Part shown: positions 15,450-24,106 of the stretch, in pieces
Position numbering within the stretch: position 1 is the first letter of the stretch
How the letters are laid out: each line of letters starts with the position of its first letter
Assembly: GCA_900542235.1 (NCBI GenBank)
Contig: UQNB01000003.1
Coordinates: 1 to 55,241 of the forward strand
Direction: 5' to 3'
Length of the DNA: 55,241 nucleotides
Origin: an uncultured Collinsella sp.
Lineage (GTDB): Bacteria; Actinomycetota; Coriobacteriia; Coriobacteriales; Coriobacteriaceae
Notes under the pieces: generated by a model
What the model saw: only the letters and a program-made list of their open reading frames with translations
What the model was told of the DNA's origin: nothing
Databases searched by the model: none
Made by a program: the position numbers and the translations under genes

Positions 15450-17256
15450 AACCCTCATGGGCAGCATCCGCGACTATATGAAAGTCACCGTTGCCACGCC
15501 GTTGCTCGTGCTTGGCGAGGTGCTCTGCGAGATGCTGATTCCATTTATCACCGCCAACCTGATCGACGCCATCAAAGACGGCGCCACCGTAGCCGAGATG
15601 CTTCCCACCGCGGGCCTTTTGGTGCTCATCGCGCTGACATCGCTTGCTTTTGGCGCCGCGGCAGGCGTCACCTGCAGCCATGCGAGCTGCGGCTTCGCCA
15701 AGAACCTGCGTCACGACCTGTTCTACAAAATCCAGACGTTCAGCTTTGCCAACATCGATGAGTTCTCGAGCTCCTCGCTCGTCACGCGCCTGACCACCGA
15801 CATCAACAACGTGCAGCAGGCCTTTATGATGATCATCCGTATCGCCGTGCGCGCGCCGCTGGTATTGATCTTCGCCTTTACCATGGCATTTATCATGGGC
15901 GGCAGCGTTGCCATGGTCTACCTGGTCATCATTCCGCTGCTGGGCTTTGGGCTGTTCTTTATCATCTTTAAGGTGCGCCCCATCTTCTCGCGCGTGTTCC
16001 ACAAGTACGATGCCCTTAACGAGTCCGTCGAGGAAAACGTCACCGGCATGCGCGTGGTTAAGAGCTACGTACGCGAAGACTTTGAGAAGGAGAAGTTCGC
16101 GGCCGCCGCGCGCGATGTCCAGATGGACTTCACCCGCGCCGAGAAGCTGCTCGCCTTTAACAACCCCATGATGAACATCTGCGTCAACGGCGCGTTTGTC
16201 GTCATCATCTACCTGGGCTCCAAGCTCATCATCACGAGCCAGGGCACGCTGTTCGACGTGGGCCAGCTCTCCTCGACCTTTACCTATGGTTTCCAGATTC
16301 TCATGAGCCTGATGCAGCTGTCGATGATCTTTGTCATGGTGACCATGGCCGACGAATCGGCACACCGCATTGCCGAGGTGCTGGCCGCCGAGCCCACGAT
16401 CGCCGATCCCGCCGAGCCCGTGCTCGAGGTTGCCGACGGTTCCATCGACTTTGACCACGTGAGCTTTAAGTATTCCAAGCATGCGAAGCGCCAGGCGCTC
16501 GACGATATCGACCTGCACATTACGAGCGGCGAGACCATCGGCATCATCGGCGGCACCGGCTCGGCCAAGTCCACGCTCGTTAATCTCATCGCCCGCCTGT
16601 ACGACACCACCGAAGGCGCTGTGCGCGTGGGCGGCGTGGACGTGCGCGACTACGACCTGGACGCGCTGCGTCACCAGGTCGCCATGGTGCTGCAGAAAAA
16701 CGTGCTGTTTAGCGGCACCATCGCCGAGAACCTGCGTTGGGGCGACCCGAACGCCACCGACGAGGAAGTCCGCGAGGCGGCGCATCTGGCCTGCGCCGAC
16801 GAGTTTGTCGACGGTTTTCCCAAGGGCTACGACACCTGGATCGAACAGGGCGGCTCTAATGTTTCGGGCGGTCAGAAGCAGCGCCTGTGCATTGCACGCG
16901 CCCTGCTGCGTCGCCCCAAGATCTTGATCCTGGACGACTCCACCAGCGCCGTCGACACCAAGACCGACGCAAAAATTCGCGCAGGGCTGGCAAGCTATCT
17001 GCCCAACACGACCAAGCTCATCATCGCCCAGCGCATCAGCTCCGTGCAGGACGCAGACCGCATCATCGTCATGGAGGGCGGCCGTATCGCGCAGATCGGC
17101 AACCATGACGAGCTGCTTAAGACAAGCGAGATCTACCGCGAGACCTTCACCTCGCAAAACAAGATGAGCGCCGAGGGCGAAGGGGCCGTCGAGGCCGACA
17201 CCGAGGCATCCGCAACGCAAGCTCAGACCCAGGAAGGAGGCGAGGCCCATGAGTAA
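15442..17256 (+). CDS. ABC exporter half-transporter with degenerate ATP site (subunit 1)
   Basis: 604 residues: six membrane helices (1-310), then a nucleotide-binding domain. Three catalytic positions deviate from consensus: Walker A reads GGTGSAKST (Ala for Gly), Walker B ends ILDDSTSA (Asp for the catalytic Glu), and the switch histidine is Gln in IIAQRIS. The signature VSGGQKQR is intact. This is the pattern of the degenerate site in heterodimeric exporters such as TM287/288 and BmrCD, so it must pair with the next gene. A C-terminal acidic tail of about 30 residues follows the ATPase domain. It overlaps marR and the partner gene by eight bases each. Drug or peptide export is the family role. 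Confidence 0.92.
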   Translation: MIKTLMGSIRDYMKVTVATPLLVLGEVLCEMLIPFITANLIDAIKDGATVAEMLPTAGLLVLIALTSLAFGAAAGVTCSHASCGFAKNLRHDLFYKIQTFSFANIDEFSSSSLVTRLTTDINNVQQAFMMIIRIAVRAPLVLIFAFTMAFIMGGSVAMVYLVIIPLLGFGLFFIIFKVRPIFSRVFHKYDALNESVEENVTGMRVVKSYVREDFEKEKFAAAARDVQMDFTRAEKLLAFNNPMMNICVNGAFVVIIYLGSKLIITSQGTLFDVGQLSSTFTYGFQILMSLMQLSMIFVMVTMADESAHRIAEVLAAEPTIADPAEPVLEVADGSIDFDHVSFKYSKHAKRQALDDIDLHITSGETIGIIGGTGSAKSTLVNLIARLYDTTEGAVRVGGVDVRDYDLDALRHQVAMVLQKNVLFSGTIAENLRWGDPNATDEEVREAAHLACADEFVDGFPKGYDTWIEQGGSNVSGGQKQRLCIARALLRRPKILILDDSTSAVDTKTDAKIRAGLASYLPNTTKLIIAQRISSVQDADRIIVMEGGRIAQIGNHDELLKTSEIYRETFTSQNKMSAEGEGAVEADTEASATQAQTQEGGEAHE

Positions 17257-19168
17257 GGCAACGACCGCCGAGCGCGCGCTCAACCGCAAGGGCGGCACCA
17301 TGTCGCGCCTCATCAAGACGCTCTTTGGCTTCTATCCTGTGCTTTTGCCCCTCGTCGTCGCCGGCGTGGTGCTCTGCGCCATCATCAACTCCATCGGCGC
17401 GACCTTCCTGCAGAGCGCCCTGCAAATTATTAGCGAATCGTGGCAGTCGGGCGATTGGGAAGCCGCGCAGCCCAAGATCGCACAGCTCGTGACCACCCTC
17501 GCCTGCATCTACGGCGTCGGCGTCCTGTCCTCGCTCTTCTGGAACCGCGCCATGGCTATCGTCACACAAGGCTCGCTCGAGAAGCTGCGCGAGATGATGT
17601 TCAACCGCATGCAGGACCTGCCGATCCGCTACTTCGACACGCACCAGCGCGGCGATATCATGAGCCACTACACCAACGACATCGACACACTGCGTCAGAT
17701 GATCAGCCAGTCGCTGCCCAACCTGCTCATGACGATCATCATCATCGTCACGGTGTTCTTTATCATGCTGTACTACAGCGTGTGGATGTGCCTGGTCATC
17801 ATCGCCGGCGTCGCCTTTATGACCTTTATGACCAAGCTGCTCGGCTCCAACTCCGCGCGCTTCTTCATTGCACAGCAGACCGAGCTCGGCGTGGTCGAGG
17901 GCCATATCGAGGAGGTCATGAACGGCCAGAAGGTCGTCAAGGCGTTCTGCCACGAGTCTGCCGCCGAGGCCGATTTTGACGAGCGCAACGAAAAGCTCTT
18001 CGAGGTCTCCCAGAAGGCCAACATGTACGCCAACATCCTCATGCCCATCCTTATGAACCTGGGCAACCTGCTCTACGTGCTGGTCGCACTGGCGGGCGGC
18101 ATTTTCCTGGCACTGGGCGTGCCCAACCTGAGCATCTCGGGCATGGCGCTGTCCATCGCCGTCGTGGTGCCGTTCCTCAACATGACCAAGCAGTTCTGCG
18201 GACAGATCGGCCAGATCTCACAGCAGATCAACGCCGTGGTCATGGGCCTCGCCGGCGCCGACCGCATCTTTGAGCTCATCGACGAGGAGCCCGAAGCCGA
18301 CGAAGGCTATGTGACGCTCGTCAACGCGCAGGTCAACCCCGATACCTGGCAGCTCGAGGAGGCTGACCACCACACCGGCATGTGGGCGTGGAAACATCCG
18401 CACCGCGCAACCGGCGAGATCGAGTACGTGCCGCTGCGCGGCGACCTGGTTATGGACAACGTCGACTTTGGCTACACGCCCGACCACGAGGTGCTGCACG
18501 GCGTGTCCGTGTTTGCCAAGCCGGGCCAGAAAGTCGCGTTTGTCGGCGCCACCGGTGCCGGCAAGACGACCATCACCAACCTCATCAACCGCTTCTATGA
18601 CATCGCCGACGGCAAGATTCGCTACGACGGCATCAACGTCAACAAGATCCGCAAGGCCGACCTGCGCCGAAGCCTGGGCGTCGTGCTGCAGGACGTGAAC
18701 CTGTTCACCGGCACCGTGATGGATAACATCCGCTACGGCAACCTGGATGCGACCGACGAGGAGTGCATCGCGGCGGCCAAGCTCGCGGGCGCGGACGACT
18801 TTATCACCCGCCTGCCCGATGGCTACGACACGATGCTCACCGGCAACGGCGCACAGCTGTCGCAGGGTCAGCGCCAGCTGATCTCGATCGCACGCGCTGC
18901 CGTCGCCGATCCGCCGGCAATGATCCTGGACGAGGCCACGAGCTCCATCGACACCCGCACCGAGGCCATCGTGCAGGCGGGCATGGATAAGCTCATGGAG
19001 GGCCGCACGACGTTTGTCATCGCACACCGCCTGTCCACCGTGCGCAACTCCGACGCGATCATCTGCCTGGACCACGGCCGCATCATCGAGCGCGGCAACC
19101 ACGACGAGCTGATCGCCAAGCGCGGGTATTACTACCAGCTGTACACGGGTGCGTTTGAGCTCGAGTAG
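17249..19168 (+). CDS. ABC exporter half-transporter with canonical ATP site (subunit 2)
   Basis: 639 residues from an ATG behind GGAGG. After six membrane helices and a roughly 60-residue insertion before the ATPase domain (around residues 350-400, with WQLEEADHHTGMWAW), the nucleotide-binding domain has Walker A GATGAGKTT, signature LSQGQRQL, Walker B MILDEATSSID with catalytic Glu, and IAHRLST with the switch histidine. The canonical residues complement the degenerate ones of subunit 1, so the pair forms one asymmetric exporter. Ends 163 bases before a strong terminator, with a large palindrome in between. Confidence 0.93.
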   Translation: MSKATTAERALNRKGGTMSRLIKTLFGFYPVLLPLVVAGVVLCAIINSIGATFLQSALQIISESWQSGDWEAAQPKIAQLVTTLACIYGVGVLSSLFWNRAMAIVTQGSLEKLREMMFNRMQDLPIRYFDTHQRGDIMSHYTNDIDTLRQMISQSLPNLLMTIIIIVTVFFIMLYYSVWMCLVIIAGVAFMTFMTKLLGSNSARFFIAQQTELGVVEGHIEEVMNGQKVVKAFCHESAAEADFDERNEKLFEVSQKANMYANILMPILMNLGNLLYVLVALAGGIFLALGVPNLSISGMALSIAVVVPFLNMTKQFCGQIGQISQQINAVVMGLAGADRIFELIDEEPEADEGYVTLVNAQVNPDTWQLEEADHHTGMWAWKHPHRATGEIEYVPLRGDLVMDNVDFGYTPDHEVLHGVSVFAKPGQKVAFVGATGAGKTTITNLINRFYDIADGKIRYDGINVNKIRKADLRRSLGVVLQDVNLFTGTVMDNIRYGNLDATDEECIAAAKLAGADDFITRLPDGYDTMLTGNGAQLSQGQRQLISIARAAVADPPAMILDEATSSIDTRTEAIVQAGMDKLMEGRTTFVIAHRLSTVRNSDAIICLDHGRIIERGNHDELIAKRGYYYQLYTGAFELE

Positions 19169-19183
19169 GACCGGTTACCGACG

Positions 19184-19288
19184 GAGGGCTCCCCGGGGCG
19201 GCGGGGTAATTCCTCCGTGCTCAAACATTCTCGCTGCGCTGCGAAACTGCGCGCGGAGGAAATACCCCGCCGCCCCGGGGAGCCCACC
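19184..19288. repeat. 105-base GC-rich cruciform-like palindrome
   Basis: The outer stem pairs GGGCTCCCCGGGGCGGCGGG and the following bases (19188-19209) with a perfect complement at about 19265-19287; after a one-base bulge the stem continues as TTCCTCCG with CGGAGGAA. The interior holds a second small hairpin, CGCTGCGCTGCG. It lies just after the ABC exporter stop codon and before the actual terminator. It resembles in build, though not in sequence, the elements at 39290 and 39829. Confidence 0.8.
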
Positions 19289-19331
19289 TGCGCGCAGTCA
19301 GCCCGTCGTTTAGAACGGAATAAAAGTTAGT

Positions 19332-19367
19332 GAGGCCCTGGCCGTTTGGCCAGGGCCTCGTTTTGTT
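19332..19367 (+). terminator. Rho-independent terminator of the marR-ABC operon
   Basis: GAGGCCCTGGCC pairs perfectly with GGCCAGGGCCTC across a GTTT loop, followed by GTTTTGTT. Confidence 0.93.
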
Positions 19368-19458
19368 AGTCTTTTTGGGACGGGGCTTTTTGACTACTTT
19401 GAGGGTGCGCAGGCAGGGCGGCGAAAGTAGCTAAAAAAGCCCCGTCCCAAAAAGACTA
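19367..19458. repeat. Long palindrome with 25-base perfect arms
   Basis: The 25 bases at 19367-19391 (TAGTCTTTTTGGGACGGGGC and the T-run after it) are the exact complement of 19434-19458. An inner CTACTTT/AAAGTAG pair extends the stem. It lies at the end of the LysR gene and can act as its terminator on the minus strand. Together with the two structures just upstream it fills the 305-base gap 19169-19473, which has no gene. Confidence 0.85.
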
Positions 19459-19473
19459 CCCGCGCCAAATGAG

Positions 19474-20352
19474 CTACTTGAGGAGTTGGGCCATGGCGTT
19501 GACGAATTTTTGGACTTGGAGGGTGGGCTCGAGCGGGTAGTGCAAGAAGACCGGCACCTCGCGGCCGCATAGGAACGGCACGCCCACAAAGGCCGGGTGC
19601 ACACCCGACCATGCGCCGCAGGTGAGCACTGCGTCGCCCTTTTCCTCGGCTTCGTTAAAGAGCGCAAAGTCGAAGCTATCCACATCGATCACGTCCACGC
19701 CGCCATCGGCCAACAGGTCGATGCGCAGGCTGTCCATGGCGTCGTTGCCGTGGCGCAGTACGCGCAGACGCATACCCTCCAAGTCGGCGATCGAAATACG
19801 ATTCTTGCGCGCCAGCGGACTCGTGCGCGGCAGGTCGATATAAAACGGCACGTTGACAATGCGGAGCTTTTGGCAGGCGTCGCCCCAGCGCGGGGTCGAA
19901 AAACTCGACTGCACCACATCCACTTCGCGACCAAGGCTGCGCATGACGGTCTCGCGCTCGTCGTAGAGATCGCTTACCGGAACGATCTCAAATCGCAGCG
20001 ACGGTTCCAGATCGTGGATGCCCGACCACATCGACAGCGTTTGGCGCCCCGGGCACATCATCGACACGCCCAGGCGCACGGCACCGCCATCGCCCGCCGC
20101 GCGTCGGGCACGGCGCAACGCGTCCTCGGACTGCCGCATGATCGAACGCGCGTCGTCCACCAGCAGTGCGCAGGCCGGCGTCACTTTGACGCCCGAGTGC
20201 GACCGCTCGAACAGCGTGATGCCGAACTCGGCCTCGAAACCCGAAACCTGCTTGACGAGTGCCGGCGTCGACACGCGCAATTGTGCCGCCGCACGCGAGA
20301 AGCTTCCCAGCTCCGCAGCGGCCGATATGGCCTCAAGTCGTCGATCGTACAC
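19474..20352 (-). CDS. LysR-family transcriptional regulator
   Basis: 292 residues. The start chosen is the GTG at 20352: it has GGGAG six bases upstream and gives the standard LysR opening YDRRLEAISAAAELGSFSRAA; the ATG at 20385 has no ribosome binding site. Residues 1-60 are the winged helix-turn-helix (GSFSRAAAQLRVSTPALVKQVSGFE, LFERSHSGVKVT); residues 90-290 are the ligand-binding domain. Divergent from the SDR-MFS-oxidoreductase operon across 233 bases that hold a dyad (20450-20466), the usual arrangement for an activator of that operon. Ligand unknown. Confidence 0.92.
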   Translation of the reverse strand: MYDRRLEAISAAAELGSFSRAAAQLRVSTPALVKQVSGFEAEFGITLFERSHSGVKVTPACALLVDDARSIMRQSEDALRRARRAAGDGGAVRLGVSMMCPGRQTLSMWSGIHDLEPSLRFEIVPVSDLYDERETVMRSLGREVDVVQSSFSTPRWGDACQKLRIVNVPFYIDLPRTSPLARKNRISIADLEGMRLRVLRHGNDAMDSLRIDLLADGGVDVIDVDSFDFALFNEAEEKGDAVLTCGAWSGVHPAFVGVPFLCGREVPVFLHYPLEPTLQVQKFVNAMAQLLK

Positions 20353-20449
20353 GTCAATCTCCCGTTTTCGCGCCCGTGGCCACATGGTGCCACAGGAGGT
20401 TGTTTTCGCAGGTCATGCGCTCAATTGAGAATAAACTGCATCGCACAGT

Positions 20450-20466
20450 GTAAACCTATGGTTAAC
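20450..20466. promoter_or_regulatory. Probable LysR operator
   Basis: GTAAACC-TAT-GGTTAAC, a dyad with one mismatch, in the divergent region between the LysR gene and the SDR operon. Size and AT-rich dyad form agree with LysR-type recognition sites. Confidence 0.55.
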
Positions 20467-20585
20467 GCCATTCTAACAAATATGCAATTCACCTGCGCAA
20501 ATGCAAAGCATACGATAACCAGCGAAAACCACGTGGGTCGATTAATGGGAGCGACCCACCGGGAGGCACAAGAAGGGAAGTTCCT

Positions 20586-21467
20586 ATGAGCAATTGGCTT
20601 AAGCTCGAGGGCGATGTCTGCGCCGTGACCGGCGCGCTCGGCGGTATGGGCGTCGAGATTTGCCGCGAGTTCGCCCGCAACGGCGCCAATGTCGTCCTGC
20701 TCGACCTGGACGAGGAGAAGGTCAAGGCCGCAGCCGCCGACCTCGCTGCCGAGTTTGGTATCCACGCCGAGGGCTACAAGATGAACGCCTGCAACGAGGA
20801 CGAGGTCCAGGCCGCCGTCGACGCCACCATCGCCGAGTTCGGCCGCGTCGACGTTCTCGTCAACACCGCCGGCATCCTGCGCTTCGCAGCCATGGAGGAC
20901 CTGCCGCTGAGTGACTGGAACGAGGTCATCAACGTCAACCTCACCGGCTACTTCATCACCTCGCAGCGCTTTGGCCGCGAGATGATCAAGGCCGGCCAGG
21001 GTCGCCTGGTGCACATCTCGACCGTTGCCAGTCACTCCCCCGAGACGTTCTCGGGCGTGTACAGCTCCACCAAGGCGGGCGTCAACATGATGTCCAAGAT
21101 GCTGGCTGCCGAGTGGGGCCCCTACGGCGTGCGCTCCAACTGCGTCGAGCCCTGCTTTGTCAAGACCCCCATGTCAGCGAGCTTTTACGCCGACCCCGAG
21201 GTCGAGAAGAGCCGCAGCCGCCTTATCGCCACGCGCCGCATCGGCGAGGTCAGCGATATCGCCAATGCCGTCATGTTCCTGGCGTCCAAGCGCTCGGACT
21301 TTACCACTGGCGACGCCATCAAGGTCGACGGCGGCTTCTCCAACATGATGGGCGACCTCACCGCCAAGCCCGGCGGCCGTCGCGCCTATGCCGACAACTA
21401 CCTTAAGAACAAGGGTGTCGAGCTTTGGTCCGACGAGTCCGGCGTCGCAAAGCCGACCGATCAGTAA
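20586..21467 (+). CDS. Short-chain dehydrogenase/reductase (SDR family)
   Basis: 293 residues. NAD(P)-binding TGALGGMG (residues 15-22), LLDLDEEK after the second strand (an acidic residue there favours NAD), NTAG near 95, and the catalytic Ser...Tyr-x-x-x-Lys as STVASHSPETFSGVYSSTK. A C-terminal tail of about 35 residues goes beyond the usual classical SDR end at VDGGFSNMMG. It oxidises or reduces a hydroxyl/keto group of a polyol, sugar acid or alicyclic compound; which one is not visible. GAAGGGAAG precedes the ATG. First gene of a three-gene operon with an MFS carrier and a second oxidoreductase. Confidence 0.9.
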   Translation: MSNWLKLEGDVCAVTGALGGMGVEICREFARNGANVVLLDLDEEKVKAAAADLAAEFGIHAEGYKMNACNEDEVQAAVDATIAEFGRVDVLVNTAGILRFAAMEDLPLSDWNEVINVNLTGYFITSQRFGREMIKAGQGRLVHISTVASHSPETFSGVYSSTKAGVNMMSKMLAAEWGPYGVRSNCVEPCFVKTPMSASFYADPEVEKSRSRLIATRRIGEVSDIANAVMFLASKRSDFTTGDAIKVDGGFSNMMGDLTAKPGGRRAYADNYLKNKGVELWSDESGVAKPTDQ

Positions 21468-21552
21468 ACCAGCCCGGTAGAAAGGGGCGCGGGGCAAGCA
21501 CCTCAGCGGCGTTTGCCCCTCCCCTCCCCCCGCATCGATTAGAAAGAGTCCC

Positions 21553-22809
21553 ATGGCTTCCACCAACTCCAACAAGGGTCGCGCCGTCGTGCTTTCCGCC
21601 GCGTGCGTCACCATGTTCTTCATCAGCTCCATCGCGCTGTACTCCGTCGTGTCCAAGAACTTGCTCGCCGTCTACCCCGAGTGGTCCAGCGCACTTACCT
21701 GGGCTTTCCCGGTCTTCCAGACCATCATGGCTGTGACGGGCATCTTCGCCGGCCGCATCTCCGATAAGATCGGCCCGCGCAACGTCGTGATCGCTGCCGC
21801 CGTGTGCTACGGCGTGGGCTGGTTCATGTCCGGCACCGTCACCGAGCCGTGGCAGTTCTACCTGTGGTTCTCGCTCGTCGCCGCCATCGGCAACGGTCTG
21901 GGTTACAACCCCGCGCTCACCACCGGCCAAAAGTGGTTCATCGACAAGAAGGGTCTCGCCTCCGGCATCACCCTTGCCGCTTCGACCGCCGGCCCCGCCG
22001 TGCTGTCCCCGGTGCTCGCCTCACTGCTCATCCCGAGCCTGGGCATCTTTGGCGCCCTCAAGGCACTCGGCGTCATCTTCTTTGTGACGATCGCCGCCTC
22101 CGCCCTGTTCCTGAAGGCCCCCGAGGCCGGCTGGCTGCCCGAGGGCTTCGAGGCCCCCAAGGGCGGCGCGCACGCCGGCACCTTCGGTGACCTCACCCCG
22201 GGCGAGATGGTCAAGACCCCGCGCTTCTGGGTCCTCATCGTCACCTTCGCCTTTGCCGCCACCGCCGGCACCCTGCTTGTGGGCAAGGTTGCCTCCATCG
22301 CCGCCGTCCAGCTCTTCGCCGACCCCACGAGCGCCGCGGCTGTCGCCCTCGGCGGCGTGGTCGTCTCCGTCAACACCTGCGCCAACCTGGTCGGTCGCCT
22401 TTCCTTTGGTCAGATCATCGACAAGCTCGGCGCCTACAAGTCGCTGCTCATCAGCCTTGTCGTCACCATCGTCGCACTCGTCATCATGTCGATGAGCTTT
22501 ACGCAGAGCATGTTCTTTGTGGCGCTCGCCCTGCTCGGCTTTAGCTTTGGCGCCCTGCTCGTCATCTACCCGCCGCTCACCGGTGGCGCCTTTGGCACCA
22601 GCAACATCGGCGTCAACTACGGCATCATGTTTTTGGGCTACGCCGCTTCTACCTGGATCAGCCAGCCCATCACCGCCGTGCTGTATCACGCCGAGGCCGG
22701 CAGCGCCGCCTACCAGCAGTCCTTCTACGGCGCCATCGTGATTGCCGCCATCGCCGTCGTGCTCACCGTCTACATGATGGTCTCCGACAGCAAGAAGAAG
22801 TCCGCTTAG
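21553..22809 (+). CDS. MFS transporter, OFA (oxalate/formate antiporter) family
   Basis: 418 residues, 12 membrane helices. The pattern WAFPVFQTIMAVTGIFAGRISDKIGPRNV in the first loop and GLGYNPALTTGQKWFIDKKGLASGI before helix 5 are typical of the OFA group, which transports organic acids by proton symport or antiport. It follows the SDR gene by 85 bases and probably brings in the substrate handled by the two flanking dehydrogenases. The ribosome binding site is weak (AAAGAG). Confidence 0.9.
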   Translation: MASTNSNKGRAVVLSAACVTMFFISSIALYSVVSKNLLAVYPEWSSALTWAFPVFQTIMAVTGIFAGRISDKIGPRNVVIAAAVCYGVGWFMSGTVTEPWQFYLWFSLVAAIGNGLGYNPALTTGQKWFIDKKGLASGITLAASTAGPAVLSPVLASLLIPSLGIFGALKALGVIFFVTIAASALFLKAPEAGWLPEGFEAPKGGAHAGTFGDLTPGEMVKTPRFWVLIVTFAFAATAGTLLVGKVASIAAVQLFADPTSAAAVALGGVVVSVNTCANLVGRLSFGQIIDKLGAYKSLLISLVVTIVALVIMSMSFTQSMFFVALALLGFSFGALLVIYPPLTGGAFGTSNIGVNYGIMFLGYAASTWISQPITAVLYHAEAGSAAYQQSFYGAIVIAAIAVVLTVYMMVSDSKKKSA

Positions 22810-22816
22810 TTTTACC

Positions 22817-22851
22817 GATGTGACATGAGGGACCGTCCCTTTGTCACATTC
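22817..22851. repeat. Short palindrome of the GTGACA-GGGAC family
   Basis: GATGTGACATGAGGGAC pairs with GTCCCTTTGTCACATTC, giving a hairpin between the MFS gene and the next oxidoreductase gene. It shares its core with 5563-5593 and 35848-35882. Confidence 0.8.
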
Positions 22852-22879
22852 CACCGGTCACCAGCATTAAGGAGTCGAA

Positions 22880-23920
22880 ATGTCTGAGCTCAACCCCGTC
22901 CGCATTGCCGTCATCGGCGCCGGCGCCATGGGCCGCAACCACATCCGCTTTGTCACCGAGGAGCCCGAAGCCGAGCTCGTCGCCATCGCCGACGCCTTTG
23001 AGGGCGCCCGCGCCACGGCCGAAGCCGCCGGCGTGCCGTTCTTTACCGATCCCGCCCAGATGATGGACGAGGTCAAGCCCGAGGCCGTCATCATCGCCAC
23101 CCCCAACGACCTGCATCTGGGCGTTGCCCGCGAGGCCATCAAGCGCAACATCGTGCCGCTGGTCGAAAAGCCGATCTCCAACGATCTCGAGGATGCCCAG
23201 GCCTTCGCCGCCGAGGCCGAGACCGCCGGCGTGCCCGTGCTCGTGGGCCAGCACCGTCGCCACAACCCCTTCGTCAACAAGGCCAAGGAGATCATCGAGT
23301 CCGGTGAGCTGGGCAAGCTCACCGTGTCGAGCTTCCACTACATGATCTATAAGAATGACGAGTACTTTGATGTCGAGTGGCGCCGCAAAAAGGGTGCCGG
23401 CCCGATCCTGGTCAACCTGGTGCACGACGTCGACCTGCTCCGCTATCTGCTGGGTGAGCCCGTTGCCGTCCAGGGTATGCAGTCCAGTGCCGCCCGCGGT
23501 TTTGAGACCGAGGACTCCGCCGTGGTCAACGTCCGTTTTGCCGATGGCGCGCTTGCGAGCATGACCATCTCCGACGCCACCGCCAGCCCCTGGAACTGGG
23601 AGGCAACCGCTCGCGAGGATCCGCAGTACCGCCCCTTCGACGCCGACGCCTACTTTATCGGCGGAACCTTGGGCGCCCTTTCGCTGCCCCGCCTGCACCA
23701 GTTCTCCTACAACGGTGCCTCCAACTGGCACAAGCCGCTGCAGATGGAGATCCCGGCCGTGGACCCGGCGCTGCCGCACAAGATGCAGCTCAAGCACTTT
23801 GTGAAGGTCGTCCGCCGCGAGGTCGAGCCCGTCGTGACCCCCGCCGACAACGTCAAGACGCTCACGCTGCTTAACGCCATCAAGGAGGCCGCCGAGACCG
23901 GCCAGCTCGTCGAGCTGTAA
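22880..23920 (+). CDS. Gfo/Idh/MocA-family oxidoreductase
   Basis: 346 residues from an ATG with AAGGAG upstream. Rossmann motif VIGAGAMGRNHI (about residues 12-23), the family's EKP motif (VEKPIS, near residue 95) with the catalytic Lys, and HDVDLLRYLLG carrying the second catalytic His/Asp region. Members oxidise sugars, inositols or quinate/shikimate-like alicyclic alcohols with NAD(P). The operon context (SDR, organic-acid MFS carrier, LysR) suggests stepwise oxidation of an imported polyol or hydroxy acid. Quinate or shikimate would be attractive because their breakdown feeds protocatechuate to the decarboxylase 13 kb away, but nothing in the sequence proves it. Confidence 0.9.
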   Translation: MSELNPVRIAVIGAGAMGRNHIRFVTEEPEAELVAIADAFEGARATAEAAGVPFFTDPAQMMDEVKPEAVIIATPNDLHLGVAREAIKRNIVPLVEKPISNDLEDAQAFAAEAETAGVPVLVGQHRRHNPFVNKAKEIIESGELGKLTVSSFHYMIYKNDEYFDVEWRRKKGAGPILVNLVHDVDLLRYLLGEPVAVQGMQSSAARGFETEDSAVVNVRFADGALASMTISDATASPWNWEATAREDPQYRPFDADAYFIGGTLGALSLPRLHQFSYNGASNWHKPLQMEIPAVDPALPHKMQLKHFVKVVRREVEPVVTPADNVKTLTLLNAIKEAAETGQLVEL

Positions 23921-23993
23921 TGCCTTAAGAGCGGCCGCGGCAGAAACCCCATGCCGAGTCCCTCGGTCCGCCACAAATAAGCCCCTCTTCTTT

Positions 23994-24030
23994 GCCCCGC
24001 GAGCAGCCTCCTGCCCGCGGGGCTTTTCTT
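23994..24030 (+). terminator. Rho-independent terminator of the SDR-MFS-oxidoreductase operon
   Basis: GCCCCGCG pairs with CGCGGGGC across a 14-base loop and is followed by TTTTCTTT. It lies 73 bases after the oxidoreductase stop codon and ahead of tex. Confidence 0.85.
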
Positions 24031-24106
24031 TGCAGCCGCAACGCGCGGGCGGGTGGTAGACTGGGTGGCTCATGCACCTGTAACGTACTCACAGACAGGA
24101 AGTTCC

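Noticed and set aside
19388..19700. Minus-strand frames of 72 and 84 codons overlapping the LysR 3' end
   Set aside because: Their sequence comes from the palindrome and from the LysR gene in other frames; no start signal.
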